A DNA stretch of 35,707 nucleotides from Pseudomonas sp. Irchel 3E13. GTDB taxonomy: Bacteria; Pseudomonadota; Gammaproteobacteria; Pseudomonadales; Pseudomonadaceae. Both the position numbers and the translations under genes were made by a program. Positions 18,801-29,800 of this stretch are shown in pieces. The number at the start of each line of letters is the position of its first letter. The stretch's first letter is position 1. Location of the stretch: assembly GCF_900187455.1 (NCBI RefSeq), contig NZ_FYDX01000005.1, positions 348,915 to 384,621 of the forward strand, written 5' to 3'. The notes below the pieces were generated by a model that saw only the letters and a program-made list of their open reading frames with translations, was not told the DNA's origin and made no database searches.

Positions 18801-21800
18801 TGGCAGCAGGATGTGGCGCGTTATCCGAGCGAGCAGTGCGTTCATCAGATGATCGAAGCCCAGGCGGCCCGCGTGCCGGACGCCGTGGCGCTGAGCTTTA
18901 GCGGCGAGCACCTGACCTACGCGGCGCTCAATGCCCGGGCCAACCAGCTTGCGCATAAACTGCGCGAGCAAGGCGTGGGGCCGGATGTGCTGGTCGGGCT
19001 GTCGGTCGAGCGCGGGTTCGAGATGCTGGTCGGCGTGCTGGCGATCCTCAAGGCGGGTGGCGCCTATGTGCCGCTGGACCCGGATTATCCGCAGGACCGG
19101 CTGAGCTACATGATGGAGGACAGCGGCATCAAGCTGCTGTTGGCCCAGTCTCATCTGCTGTCGAACTTGCCGGTTCCAGAGGGCGTGCAAAGTCTCAAAT
19201 TGGACGAGTCGCTGGACGGCTACAGCATTGAAAACCCGGTCCACCTGACCTCGCCGGACAACTTGGCCTATGTGATCTACACCTCGGGTTCCACGGGTAA
19301 ACCAAAGGGCACGCTGCTGCCGCATCACAACGTGCTGCGCCTGTTCAAGGCCACGGATGAGTGGTTCAACTTCGACGGAAACGATGTCTGGACTCTGTTC
19401 CACTCCTACGCCTTCGACTTCTCGGTCTGGGAGATTTTCGGCGCGCTGATGTACGGCGGCCGTCTGGTGGTGGTGCCGCGTGAAGTGACCCGTTCGCCGG
19501 AAGACTTCCACCAGTTGCTGGTTTCCGAAAACGTCACCGTGCTGAACCAGACGCCATCGGCGTTCAAGCAATTGGCGCGGGTGGCCTGTGAGTCGTCCGC
19601 CGAACTGGCGCTGCGTTATGTGGTATTTGGCGGCGAAGCGCTGGATATCGGCAGCTTGCAGCCCTGGTTCGAGCGTTTCGGCGACCAGAAACCGCAACTG
19701 ATCAACATGTACGGCATCACCGAAACCACGGTGCACGTGACCTATCGTCCGATCAGCAAAACCGACCTGTTGCAGGCCGATGTCAGCCCAATTGGCGTGG
19801 CCATCCCGGACCTGTCGTGGCATGTGCTGGACACTGATTTCAACCCGGTGGCCTTGGGCGTCAGCGGTGAGTTGCACGTCGGCCACGCCGGCCTGGCCCG
19901 TGGTTACCACAACCGCGCGGCGCTGACCGCCGAGCGCTTCGTGCCGAACCCGTTCGCCAAGGACGGCAGCCGCCTGTACCGCACCGGCGACCTGGCGCGT
20001 TACCGCGCCGAGGACGTGATCGAATACGCCGGGCGCATCGACCATCAAGTGAAGATTCGCGGGTTCCGTATCGAGCTGGGCGAAATCGAAGCGCGCCTGC
20101 AAGAACATGCGGCGGTGCGCGAGGTGATCGTGCTGGCGGTGGAGGGCCCGAGCGGGCAGCAACTGGCGGCGTATCTGGTGCCAAGCGCGCTGGAACAGGA
20201 TCAGCACGAACTGCGCGAAACCCTGAAGGCGCACCTGAAAGCCAACCTGCCGGACTACATGGTGCCGACGCACCTGATCGTGCTCGACGCCATGCCACTG
20301 ACCGCCAACGGCAAGCTGGACCGCAAGGCCCTGCCCAAGCCCGATGCGGCGCAACTGCAAGGCGAGTATGTGGCACCGGTCAGCGAACTGGAGCAGCAAC
20401 TGGCGGCCATCTGGGCCGAGGTGCTGAAAGTCGAACAGGTCGGCCTGACTGACAACTTCTTCGCGCTGGGCGGCCACTCGCTGCTGGCGACCCAGGTGGT
20501 GTCGCGTGTGCGCCAGCAACTGGGGTTGGAACTGTCGTTGCGCAACCTGTTCGAGGCCGAGGATCTGGCCGCGTTCGCTGCGGCAGCCGGGCAGGGCGCC
20601 GCCAACAGTGCCCCCGCGTTTACCCACGCTGATCGCCACCAGCCGCTGCTGTTGTCTTACGCCCAGCAACGCCAGTGGTTCCTCTGGCAACTGGAGCCGG
20701 ACAGCGCCGCCTACAACATTCCCGTCGCCTTGCGCCTGAAGGGCTCGCTGGATATCGAAGCGCTGGAGTCGAGCTTCGCCGCCCTGATCGCCCGCCACGA
20801 AACCCTGCGCACCACCTTCCGCCAGGACGGCGAGCAGGCGGTGCAGGTGGTGCATCCGGCAGCGCCGTTCGTGCTGGCGGTGGAGCAACTGGCGCCGGGC
20901 GAAACCCTGCGGGTCTGTGTCGAGCAGGAAGTGCAGCGGCCGTTCGATCTGCAACAGGGGCCGCTGCTGCGGGTCAAGTTGCTGCACCTGGGCGAGCACG
21001 AGCATGTGCTGGTGCTGACCCAGCACCACATCGTCTCCGATGGCTGGTCGATGCCGATCATGGTCGATGAACTGGTGCGCCTGTACGAAGGCTTCAGCCA
21101 GGGTCGGGAAACCCCGCTCGGCGCCTTGCCGATCCAGTACGCCGACTATGCCCTGTGGCAACGCACCTGGATGGAAGCCGGCGAGAAAGCCCGGCAACTG
21201 GACTACTGGACCGCGCAATTGGGCGGCGAGCAGCCGGTGCTGGAATTGCCGATGGACCGCCCACGTCCGGCGATCCAGCAACTGGCGGGTGCGCGCTGCG
21301 CCATCGCGCTGGACGGCGCATTGGTAGAGAACCTCAAGCAGGTGGCGCGGCAGCAGGGCGTGACGCTGTTCATGCTGTTGCTGGCGTCGTTCCAGACCCT
21401 GTTGCACCGTCACAGCGGCCAGGCCGATATCCGCGTCGGCGTGCCGATTGCCAACCGCACCCGGGCCGAGACCGAGGGGCTGATCGGCTTCTTCGTCAAC
21501 ACCCAAGTGCTCAAGGCCGAATTCGCCGCGGGCGAGACCTTCACGCAACTGCTGCAACAGGTCAAACAGACCGCGTTGCAGGCCCAGGCCCATCAGGAGT
21601 TGCCGTTCGAGCAGTTGGTGGAAGCGTTGCAGCCGCAGCGCAGCCTCAGCCACAGCCCGCTGTTCCAGGTGATGTTCAACCACCAGACCGAGGTCAAGGG
21701 CGCGGGCCGCGAGCTGCCTGGCCTGACCGTCGAAGGGCTGGAGTCGGACAGCCACGCCGCACAGTTCGACCTGACCCTGAACACCTCCGAGCATGCCCGT

Positions 21801-23804
21801 GGCCTGTTTGCCGAACTGAGTTACGCCACCGCGCTGTTCGACGCCGCGACCATCGAGCGTCTGGCCGGACACTGGCGCAACCTGCTGCAAGGCATCTGCG
21901 TCGATGCCGGTCAGCGGGTCGCGGCCTTGCCGCTGCTGGACGCCGCCGAGCGCCAGCAGATTCTCGTCGAGTGGAACCGCAGCGAGGCCGATTACCCGCG
22001 TGAACAGTGCCTGCCGGCGCTGTTCGAGGTTCAGGTGCTGGCGACGCCGGATGCCAAGGCGTTGGTGCTCGGTGATGCGTCGCTGAGTTATGCACAACTG
22101 AACTCCCGCGCTAATCAACTGGCCCACAAGCTGCGCGAACTGGGCGTGGGCCCGGACGTGCTGGTAGGTGTCGCGCTGGAGCGTTCGCTGGAAATGGTGG
22201 TTGGCCTGCTGGCGATCCTCAAGGCCGGCGGCGCCTATGTGCCGCTGGACCCGGATTTCCCGCCGGATCGCCTGGCTTACATGATGGAAGACAGCGGCCT
22301 GAAACTGCTGCTGACCCAGTCCTCGCTGCTGGCGCAACTGCCGGTTCCGGCCGGCATCGCCAACCTGTGCCTGGACCAGGACGGCGACTGGCTGGATGGC
22401 TACGGCCAGGACAACCTGGCGGTGCTCGCTGGCCCGGACAATCTGGCCTACGCCATCTACACCTCCGGTTCCACCGGTTTGCCCAAAGGCGTGACCATTC
22501 ACCATCAGGCGCTGGTCAACTTCCTCAGCAGCATGGCCGATCAGCCGGGCATCACGGGCGAAGATCGGGTCCTGCAACTGACCTCGCTGTCCTTCGATAT
22601 CGCCGGTTTGGAACTCTACCTGCCGCTGATTCGCGGCGCCGCGGTGGTGCTGCTGAGCACGCACCAGAACAAGGACCCACAAGCGCTGCTGAACGTGATC
22701 GCCAGGCAGAACGTGACGGTGATCCAGGCCACGCCATCGAGCTGGCGGATGATCCTCGACGTGGCACCGACTGGCGCACTGGCCGGCAAGACCCTCCTTT
22801 GCGGCGGCGAAGCGCTAAGTGCCGAACTGGCCCAGCGCCTGATCGATCAGGCCGGGCATGTATGGAACGTCTACGGCCCGACCGAAACCACTATCTGGTC
22901 GGCGCGCCATTACCTCACCGAAAGCGACGACGTGTGGCTGGGCAAGCCACTGGCCAACACCACGCTGCATATCATCAGCGACGATCTCGACGTGCTGCCG
23001 ATAGGCGCCCGTGGCGAGTTGCTGATCGGCGGCGACGGCCTGGCCCGGGGTTATCACCAGCGCCCATCGTTGACCGCGGAGCGCTTTATTCCTGATCCGT
23101 TCTCCAGCAATGGCGGCCGCCTGTACCGCACCGGCGACCTGGCGCGTTACCACGCCAATGGCGTGATCGAGTACGCCGGGCGTCTCGATCATCAAGTGAA
23201 GATTCGCGGTTTCCGTATCGAACTGGGCGAGATCGAGGCACGGCTGCTGGAGCACCCAGCCGTACACGAAGCGGTGGTGATCGATATCGAGGTCAGCGGC
23301 CACAAGCAGTTGGCGGCCTACCTGATCGGTGACGAAGACAGCACCGCGCTGCGCAGCGAACTCAAGACCCATCTCAAGGCGGGCCTGCCGGACTACATGG
23401 TGCCGAGCCACTTGGTGTGGCTGGAAAAAATGCCGCAGACCCCCAACGGCAAGCTGGACCGCAAGGCCCTGCCCAAGCCCGATGCCAGCCCGCTGCACAA
23501 CGTCTACGTGGCGCCGGTCAGCGAACTGGAACAGCAACTGGCCGCGCTCTGGGCCGAGGTGCTGAACGTCGAGCGCGTGGGGCTGACCGACGACTTCTTC
23601 GAGCTGGGCGGGCATTCGTTGCTGGCGGCGCAGCTAATTTCAAGAATCCATTTCGGCCTCGGTATCGATGTACCGCTGCGCCTCATTTTCGAGAAACCGC
23701 AATTGAACGATTTTATCCAGGCATTCGAGAGCACCGGTCTGTCGCTGACCGAAGACGGCTTGTCCGATATCGAAAAAATGATGAACGAAATGGCAGGAGC
23801 CTGA
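12858..23804 (+). CDS. Three-module NRPS (C-A-T-E, C-A-T, C-A-T), predicted Asp-Thr-Gly
   Basis: 3648 residues. Module 1: C (HHIVSDG, residue 182); A with HTSGSTGLPKG and the unusual A4 region AADLGHT, code D-L-T-K-I-G-H-V-G-K (Asp); T with GGDS (Ser1041); E with HHLVVDG (1219) and SRTVGWFSSLFPV. Module 2: E-following C (SPMQQGMLF, HHILMDG); A with FDFSVWEIF and NMYGITETTVH, code D-F-W-N-V-G-M-V-H-K (Thr); T with GGHS (Ser2541), preceded by FFALGG instead of the usual FFELGG. Module 3: C (HHIVSDG); A with FDIAGLELY and NVYGPTETTIW, code D-I-L-Q-L-G-V-I-W-K (Gly); T with GGHS (Ser3587). There is no TE, so the chain passes on. The E domain makes module 1 deliver D-Asp, probably beta-hydroxylated by the 8316-9293 enzyme. 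The gene overlaps the upstream one by ATGA and is followed after one base by the next start, so the operon is translationally coupled. Specificities are read by eye from known codes. Confidence 0.95.
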   Translation: MSGTTTARIAKRFVGMSLDQRRQFLAKLRQDGKDFSLLPIAESRHDVALIPLSYAQQRLLFLWQLDPSSDAYKMTTGLRLRGQLDDRALQRAFDLLLQRHEVLRTVFRSDGEQPCQVILPSLSMTVERSDLRAVAADQRDAELVRQVGAATARPFDLINGPLLRANLFQLGAEDFVLVVSMHHIVSDGWSMDVMVKEFAQSYQAYSQGSEPNLPALPLQYADYAIWQRSWLEAGEGERQLDYWQRQLGDEQPLLEAAQDFPRPPSQSFRGERLAFDFGVERSQRLNAFARGQGMSLFMLVLAGFSLFLSRQSGQRDIRIGVPNANRGRAETEGLIGFFINTQVLRCQIDERLSYLDLLGQIRETSFDAQAHQDVPFEQLVDRLAPERSLGHNPLFQAKFNQNVVLKQELSLKLPGLEVSEYPLHREGAHFDLALDITDDGTLIHGDLTYASDLYQRSTVEAFIPSLLALFDELLEAPRAPLLSLGALPQSQAQAPLADAPLVLEQWNRHVAQRPDALAARCLSESLSYRELDEAANRLAQHLLALGVSPGQPVALLMERSLEWLTALLATLKVGAVYMPLDAKAPEARLQQMLERARARVLLCAAGDARLTSLKVDGCAALAYDPLTWQAQPATAPALNVDAETPAYVIHTSGSTGLPKGVLVSHGALASYVRGLLTRLELAPEASMALASTIAADLGHTVLFGALCAGRTLHVLPEALGFDPDAFADYMATHQVGVLKIVPGHLAALLQASRAADVLPRHALIVGGEACPTGLVEQVRRLRPQCRFINHYGPSETTVGVLTHEVGAEDPLPQVVPVGTPLPGACVRVLDDVLNGVAPRVPGELYIGGDSVALGYLGQPALTAERFIPDPHGPAGARLYRSGDRVRFNHQGQLEFIGRADDQVKIRGYRVEPAEVARVLQALPAVAQAVVLAEPQDGDESRLQLLAWCVVSGVQAEALREQLAERLPEYMVPAQIVLLEQLPLTANGKLDRKALPKPGAVKQRYVAPQGEIEEKLAAIWCDVLKLEQVGSTDNFFELGGDSILSLQIIARAKRQGLKLSPKQLFEKQTIGQLASVAKLIEKKAVAAVVEQISGNLPLLPIQARFFELDIPARQHWNQSVLLTPTQPLDAAHLLAALLALVEQHDALRLNFARQYAGWQAVFAPLNSAELLWTRDLDDASGLEALADEAQRSLDLKNGPLLRALLVKLPAGEQRLLLVIHHLVVDGVSWRVLLEDLQQAYGAIAAGRAPGLPAKSTSLKAWAEKLHGYAASPTLEAERDYWRATLAGAEDALPRDNAQAKPRIADAAHAASHLSAELTAQLLKVAPAAYRTQVNDLLLTALAQVLCQWSQQPSVLIQLEGHGREDLFEDVDLSRTVGWFSSLFPVRLTPAATAAASICAIKEQLRGVPAKGIGFGLLRYLGDVDFAHELAALPQARVTFNYLGQFDASFDRQHGALFVPASENGGQPLCPEGPLGNWLSINGQVYDGQLRLEWAFSREMFQPATIEALARDYERTLTALIEHCVAGHQGVTPSDFPLATLSQAQLDRLPVPAAGIEDIYPLSPMQQGMLFHSLYAKEAGNYINQLRVDVEGLDAARLRAAWQALLDNHEVLRSVFVTEGDQPLQVVQREVELAFVEIDAREQADRDTWIDDWARAERDHGFELAEGPLLRLALVRTGDNRHQLIYTSHHILMDGWSSSRMLGEVLQRYAGAPISRQGSRYRDYIRWLQGQDAAAGQRFWREQLADLNEPTRLAQAFKGAADGEGYGEYLEDLDADLSGRLGEFARDQRVTLNTLVQAAWLLLLQRYTGQSSVTFGATVAGRPAELAGVEEQLGLFINTLPVVGSPRSEQRVADWVQQVQGQNLALREFEHTPLYDVQRWAGWAGEALFDSILVFENYPVSEALQQAAPDGLVFGDVHSQEQTHYPLTLVVNTGERLSLRISHDRRHFGEQAVAQLAAHFNHLLGALIVDAAAPLGELALPSGWQQDVARYPSEQCVHQMIEAQAARVPDAVALSFSGEHLTYAALNARANQLAHKLREQGVGPDVLVGLSVERGFEMLVGVLAILKAGGAYVPLDPDYPQDRLSYMMEDSGIKLLLAQSHLLSNLPVPEGVQSLKLDESLDGYSIENPVHLTSPDNLAYVIYTSGSTGKPKGTLLPHHNVLRLFKATDEWFNFDGNDVWTLFHSYAFDFSVWEIFGALMYGGRLVVVPREVTRSPEDFHQLLVSENVTVLNQTPSAFKQLARVACESSAELALRYVVFGGEALDIGSLQPWFERFGDQKPQLINMYGITETTVHVTYRPISKTDLLQADVSPIGVAIPDLSWHVLDTDFNPVALGVSGELHVGHAGLARGYHNRAALTAERFVPNPFAKDGSRLYRTGDLARYRAEDVIEYAGRIDHQVKIRGFRIELGEIEARLQEHAAVREVIVLAVEGPSGQQLAAYLVPSALEQDQHELRETLKAHLKANLPDYMVPTHLIVLDAMPLTANGKLDRKALPKPDAAQLQGEYVAPVSELEQQLAAIWAEVLKVEQVGLTDNFFALGGHSLLATQVVSRVRQQLGLELSLRNLFEAEDLAAFAAAAGQGAANSAPAFTHADRHQPLLLSYAQQRQWFLWQLEPDSAAYNIPVALRLKGSLDIEALESSFAALIARHETLRTTFRQDGEQAVQVVHPAAPFVLAVEQLAPGETLRVCVEQEVQRPFDLQQGPLLRVKLLHLGEHEHVLVLTQHHIVSDGWSMPIMVDELVRLYEGFSQGRETPLGALPIQYADYALWQRTWMEAGEKARQLDYWTAQLGGEQPVLELPMDRPRPAIQQLAGARCAIALDGALVENLKQVARQQGVTLFMLLLASFQTLLHRHSGQADIRVGVPIANRTRAETEGLIGFFVNTQVLKAEFAAGETFTQLLQQVKQTALQAQAHQELPFEQLVEALQPQRSLSHSPLFQVMFNHQTEVKGAGRELPGLTVEGLESDSHAAQFDLTLNTSEHARGLFAELSYATALFDAATIERLAGHWRNLLQGICVDAGQRVAALPLLDAAERQQILVEWNRSEADYPREQCLPALFEVQVLATPDAKALVLGDASLSYAQLNSRANQLAHKLRELGVGPDVLVGVALERSLEMVVGLLAILKAGGAYVPLDPDFPPDRLAYMMEDSGLKLLLTQSSLLAQLPVPAGIANLCLDQDGDWLDGYGQDNLAVLAGPDNLAYAIYTSGSTGLPKGVTIHHQALVNFLSSMADQPGITGEDRVLQLTSLSFDIAGLELYLPLIRGAAVVLLSTHQNKDPQALLNVIARQNVTVIQATPSSWRMILDVAPTGALAGKTLLCGGEALSAELAQRLIDQAGHVWNVYGPTETTIWSARHYLTESDDVWLGKPLANTTLHIISDDLDVLPIGARGELLIGGDGLARGYHQRPSLTAERFIPDPFSSNGGRLYRTGDLARYHANGVIEYAGRLDHQVKIRGFRIELGEIEARLLEHPAVHEAVVIDIEVSGHKQLAAYLIGDEDSTALRSELKTHLKAGLPDYMVPSHLVWLEKMPQTPNGKLDRKALPKPDASPLHNVYVAPVSELEQQLAALWAEVLNVERVGLTDDFFELGGHSLLAAQLISRIHFGLGIDVPLRLIFEKPQLNDFIQAFESTGLSLTEDGLSDIEKMMNEMAGA
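15860..17460 (+). repeat. Asp-module T-E region, copy 1 of 2
   Basis: The T and E domains after this Asp A domain are close paralogues of 26830-28410. Nearly the same residues run from the T-domain core through SILSLQIIARAKRQG, SPKQLFEKQTIGQLA and LPLLPIQARFF. The Asp A domains before them share the same code. This suggests an Asp-T-E block duplicated within the cluster. Confidence 0.7.
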
Positions 23805-23805
23805 G

Positions 23806-26800
23806 ATGGACAAGACGACCGCAGAGCGCATTGCCAAACGTTTCGTCAGCCTGCCGCTGGAGCAGCGTCGGCAGATTCTCGACAAGATGCGCGAGACCGG
23901 GCAGAGCTTCCGCCTGTTGCCGATTGCCGTGACCCGCACTGACGTGCAGCGCATCCCGCTGTCTTACGCGCAGCAACGCATGCTGTTCCTCTGGCAGATG
24001 GAGCCGGACAACAGCGCCTACAACGTGCCGATGGCGGTGCGCCTGAGCGGTGCACTGGACGCAGCGGCACTGGCCGGCGCCCTGGAGCAACTGGTCCAGC
24101 GGCATGAAACCCTGCGCACCCGCTTTGTCTCGGTGGACGGTGAGTTCCATCAGGAAATTCTTGAACAGGCGCCGGTGACCCTGGAGGTGGTGGAGGTTTC
24201 CACCGGGGTCACCGAGGACGCGGAAACCACCCTGAAAGCGTTGGTCGAAGCCGAGATGCAGGCGCCGTTCGACCTGCTCAGCGGCACCTTGCTGCGGGTC
24301 AAATTGTTCCGCCTCGGCACCGCCGAACATGTGCTGACCCTGTGCATGCACCATGTGGTGTCCGATGGCTGGTCGAGCCAGTTGCTGGTGCGCGAATTCG
24401 TCCAGCTCTATCAGGCGCGGATCAGCGCCATCGTCGCGGCGCTGCCGGCCTTGCCCGTGCAGTACGCCGACTACGCCATCTGGCAGCGCGCCTGGCTGGA
24501 GGCCGGGGAGGGCGAGCGGCAGTTGCAGTACTGGAAACAGCAATTGGGCGACGAACAGCCGGTGCTGGCGCTGCCGCTGGACCACGACCGTCCGCAGCAA
24601 CCCAGCTACCGTGGCGCGGTGGTGCGCGCCGACCTGTCGGCGGCGCTGTCCGACCAGCTCAAGCGCGTGGCGCGCAGCCAGGGCGTGACGGTGTTCATGC
24701 TGACCCTGGCCGCGCTGTCGGTGGTGCTGTCGCGCTACAGCGGCCAGGCCGATATCCGCATCGGCGCGCCCAACGCCGGCCGCACCCGCGGCGAGCTGGA
24801 AGGGCTGATTGGCTTCTTCATCAACACCCAGGTGCTGCGGGTGCAGGTCGATGAGCGGCAGACGTTCGCCGAGTTGCTGGAGCAGGTGAAACAGGTGGTG
24901 ACCGGTGCGCAATCGCACCAGGAATTGCCCTTCGAGCACCTGGTGGATGCCCTGGCGCCCGAGCGTAACCTGGGCCACAACCCGCTGTTCCAGTTCAAGA
25001 TCAACCAGCAGGTCTTCAGCGCGGACGAGGGCGACGATGCCGAGCGCGGCGTCGATGGCCTGAGCGTGGACAAATACGCCTTCGGCGCCACCGATGCGCG
25101 CTTCGACCTGGCTTACGACTTCATCGATACGCCTCAGGGCCTGCGCGGTTACTTCACCTACGCCACCGACCTGTTCGAGGCGGCGACCATCGAGCGGATC
25201 GTCGCCTCGCTGCGCGGCGTGCTGGAAAACCTCGTCGCGCACACCGGCGACACGCTGCTGGCGCACGCCGAGCCCGCCCCGCTGTTGGCGACACCGCCGG
25301 CAGCGACGGTCAGCGCCAATGGCTTCCTTTCGCTCTGGCAGCAAGGTTTGCTGGCGGGCCAGGACAAGCCGGCCCTGCGTTCGGGCGAGCAGGTTTTGAG
25401 CTACGCGCAACTGGACGCGCAATCCAACCAGCTTGCGCATTACCTGCGAGCACAAGGCATTGGCGCCGGCATGACCGTGGCGCTGTGCCAGGAACGCGGT
25501 ATCGAGTGGGTGACCAGCCTGCTGGCCGTGCTCAAGCTGGGCGCGGTGTACTTGCCGCTGGATACCCGCCAGCCGCTGGAGCGCCTGCAACAACTGACGC
25601 GGGACAGCCGCGCCGCGCTGCTGATCCATGCCGCCGGATACGACGCTTCGTCCTTCGACCACTGCCCGACCCTGGCCTGGGACGTCAACCTGTGGGCCGC
25701 CAACCCGAGCAGCGCGCCTGAGGTCACCATCAGTGCGAGCCAGCCGGCCTACATCATCTACACCTCCGGTTCCACCGGTCAGCCCAAGGGCGTGGTGATC
25801 AGCCACGGCGCCTTGAGCAATTACGTGCAGGGCGTGCTGGAGCGCCTGGAGCTGAGCGGCGAGGGCAGCATGGCGATGGTTTCGACCATTGCCGCCGACC
25901 TCGGTCACACCCTGTTGTTCGGCGCCCTGGCGTCGGGCCGCACGCTGCACCTGCTGTCCCATGAACATGCCTTCGACCCGGACAGCTTCGCCGCCTATAT
26001 GGCCGAGCACCGGATCGAGGTGCTGAAGATCGTGCCGAGCCATCTGCAAGGCCTGTTGCAGGCGGCGAAGCCGGCGGATGTGCTGCCGGCGCAGTTGCTG
26101 ATCCTCGGTGGCGAAGCCAGTAGCTGGAACCTGGTCGAACAGGTCCGCGCGCTGAAACCCGGCTGCCGGATTCTCAACCACTACGGCCCGACCGAAACCA
26201 CGGTGGGCATCCTCACCCACAAAGTGGGTGCCGTTATTGACGGCTGCCGCAGCGTTCCGGTCGGCCAGCCGCTGGCGGGCGCCCGGGCGCGGGTGCTGGA
26301 CGCCTGGCTGAATCCGGTGGCCGAGCGGGTCGCGGGCGAGCTGTACCTGGGTGGCGCCGGTCTGGCCCAGGGTTATCTGGGCCAGCCGGCGTTGACCGCC
26401 GAGCGCTTCGTGCCGGACGCCGATGGCCAGCGCCTGTACCGCTCCGGCGACCGCGCACGGCATGTGCCGGGTGGGCTGGAATACCTGGGCCGTGCCGACG
26501 ATCAGGTGAAAATTCGCGGCTACCGCGTCGAGCCGGGCGAGGTCGGCCATGTCCTGCGCGGCCTGGACGGCGTCGCCGAAGCCGTGGTGCTTGCGCTGCC
26601 GCAGGACGGTGACGAATCGCGTCTGCAACTGGTGGGCTACTGCGCCGCCGCCAGCGGCGTGACCCTGCAGGCCGAAGCGTTGCGCCAGCAACTGGCGGCC
26701 AACCTGCCGGAATACCTGGTGCCCGCGCAGATCCTGCTGCTGGAGCGCCTGCCGCTGACCGCCAACGGCAAGCTGGACAAGCGCGCGCTGCCCAAGCCGG

Positions 26801-29800
26801 GGGCAATCAAACAGGCGTACACCGCGCCGGTGGGTGAGATCGAGGAAAAACTCGCCGCGGTCTGGGCCGATGTGCTCAAGCTGGAGCGGGTCGGCACCAC
26901 CGACAACTTCTTCGAACTGGGCGGCGACTCGATCCTCAGCCTGCAAATCATTGCCCGGGCCAAGCGCCAGGGCATCAAGCTCAGCCCCAAGCAACTGTTC
27001 GAAAAACAGACCATCGGCCAACTGGCCGCGGTGGCCAAGCTGATCGAGAAGAAAGCCGCCGCCCCCGTGGTCGAGCAACTGAGCGGCAACCTGCCGCTGC
27101 TGCCGATCCAGGCGCGCTTCTTCGACACCGACATTCCCCAGCGCCAGCACTGGAACCAGGCGGTGATGCTCAAGCCGACCCGCGCACTGGACGCCGTGCA
27201 CCTGCAACTCGCCCTGCATGCGCTGGTCGAACAGCATGACGCCCTGCGCCTGAGTTTCGTGGCGCAAGCGGCGGGCTGGCAGGCGAGTTTCGCCGCGCTC
27301 AACAGCCCAGACCTGCTGTGGGTGCGCGAACTGGAAGCGGCTGCCGACCTGAACGCGCTGGCCAACGAAGCCCAGCGCAGCCTCGACCTGAGCAACGGCC
27401 CGCTGCTGCGCGGGGTGCTGGTGAACCTGGCGCAGGGCGAGCAGCGCCTGCTGCTGGTGATCCATCACCTGGTGGTGGACGGGGTGTCCTGGCGGGTGCT
27501 GCTGGAAGACCTGCAACAGGCCTATGCCGCGCTGGCGGCGGGCAAGACGGTGGTGCTGCCGGCCAAGAGCAGTTCGCTCAAGGCCTGGGCGGAAAAACTC
27601 CACGGCTACGCCGGGAATGCCGCCCTGGAACAAGAACTGGGCTGGTGGCAGGCGCAGTTGCACGGCGCCAGCGACAGCCTGCCGTGGGATCACGCCGAAG
27701 GCAGCCAGCAACGCCAGCACGCAATCTCGGTGAGCACCCACCTGGATGCCGCGCTGACCCGCAAACTGCTGCAGGACGCGCCCGCCGCCTACCGCACGCA
27801 GATCAACGACCTGCTGCTGACCGCGCTGGCGCGGGTCATCAGCCGCTGGACCGCTCGTGCCGATGCCGTGATCCGCCTGGAAGGTCACGGCCGCGAAGAC
27901 CTGTTCGACGATATCGACCTGAGCCGCACCGTCGGCTGGTTCAGCAACCTGTACCCGGTGCGCCTGACGCCGGGGGCGTCGTTGGACGGGTCGATCAAGG
28001 CGATCAAGGAACAACTGCGGGCGATTCCCGACAAGGGCATTGGCTACGGCGTGCTGCGTTACCTGGGCACTGAGCCGGTGCGTGCGTCCCTGGCGCAACT
28101 GGCCCAGGGCAGCATCGTCTTCAACTACCTCGGCCAGTTCGATGGCAGTTTCGATGCCGGCGATGCGCTGTTCGCGCCGTCCGGCGAAGCCTCTGGCGAC
28201 AGCCAGGACGCCGCCGCGCCGCTGTCCGCACCGATCAGCATCAACGGCCAGGTGTATGGCGGCGAGCTGGACCTGAGCTGGAGCTTCAGCAGCCAGGTGT
28301 TCGAGCGCGCGACCATCCAGCGACTGGCGGATGAGTACGCCGCCGAACTGCGCCAGTTGATCGAGCATTGCACCGCTGCTGGCGTGGCGGGGATGACCCC
28401 GTCGGACTTCCCGCTGGTGAGCCTGACCCAGGCCGAGCTTGACCACTTGCCGGTGGCCGCTGGCGATGTACAGGACATCTACCCGCTGTCGCCGATGCAG
28501 CAGGGCATGCTGTTCCACACCTTGTACGAGGAGGAGGCGGGTAACTACATCAACCAGTTGCGGGTGGAGGTCGAGGGCCTCGACGTGCCGCGTTTCCGCG
28601 CGGCCTGGCAGGCGTTGCTGGATCAGCATGACGTGCTGCGCAGCGTATTCCTCAGCGACCTGCGGCAGCCCGTGCAAGCGGTGTTGCGCCAGGTCGAGGT
28701 GCCTTTCGTCGAACTCGATGTACGGGGGCAGGCGGAGCAGGGCGCGTGGATCGAGCAGTGGGCGGTGGCGGAGCGCGCGCGTGGCTTCGTGCTGGAACAG
28801 GGCCCGCTGCTGCGTCTGGCGGTACTGCGCACTGGCGAGCGCAGCCATCAACTGGTCTACACCTGCCACCACATTCTCATGGACGGTTGGAGCACCTCGC
28901 GGATGCTCGGCGAGGTGCTCCAACGCTACAGCGGTCACAGCATGGCGTCTCACAGCGGACGCTACCGCGACTATATCGAGTGGTTGCAGCGTCAGGACGG
29001 CGCGGCCAGCCGGGACTTCTGGACTCGCCATCTGGAGGGGCTGGAACAGCCGACCCGTCTGGCCCGGGCGCTCAGCGCGCCGGTTGGCAGCGACGGTTAT
29101 GGCGAACAGGTCCATGGCCTGGACCCGCAGCAGACCCAACGCCTGAGCGATTTCGCCCGCGAACAGCGGGTCACCCTCAACACCCTGGTGCAGGCCGCCT
29201 GGCTGTTGTTGTTGCAGCGCTACACCGGCCAGGCCAGCGTAGCCTTCGGTGCCACTGTGGCCGGTCGCCCGACCGAACTGCCGGGGATCGAGGAGCAGCT
29301 TGGGCTGTTTATCAACACCTTGCCGGTGCTGGGCAGCCCGCGCCCGGAACAGACCGTGGCCGAGTGGCTGGCGCAGGTGCAGGAGCAGAACCTGGCCCTG
29401 CGCGAGCACGAGCACACGCCGCTCAACGACATCCAGCGCTGGGCCGGGCGGGGTGGTGAGGCGCTGTTCGATTCGATCCTGGTGTTCGAGAACTACCCGG
29501 TGTCCGAGGCACTGGAGCAGACCGCGCCGCAAGGCCTGGTCTTCGGCAGGTTGATCAACCAGGAGCAGGCGCACTATCCGCTGGCGCTGGTGGTCAATGT
29601 CGGCGCCGCGCTGTCGATGCGCCTGAGCCACGACCGCCGGCAATTCAGCGATGAGGTGGTGGCGCAATTGGCGCGGCATCTCGATCACCTGTTGCAGGCG
29701 CTGATCCGCGATGCCCAGGCCCCGCTGGGCGAACTGCCGTTGCTGGACGCCGCCGAGCGTCAGCACCTGCTGCATGACTGGAATGACACGGCAGTGGCCT

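Noticed and set aside
12555..22682. A 3375-codon open frame on the minus strand
   Set aside because: It is a shadow of the plus-strand NRPS. The real genes almost never use TTA, CTA or TCA codons, so the aligned antisense frame has no stops. Its translation is low-complexity (rich in Gln, Arg, Val, His) with no recognisable domain.
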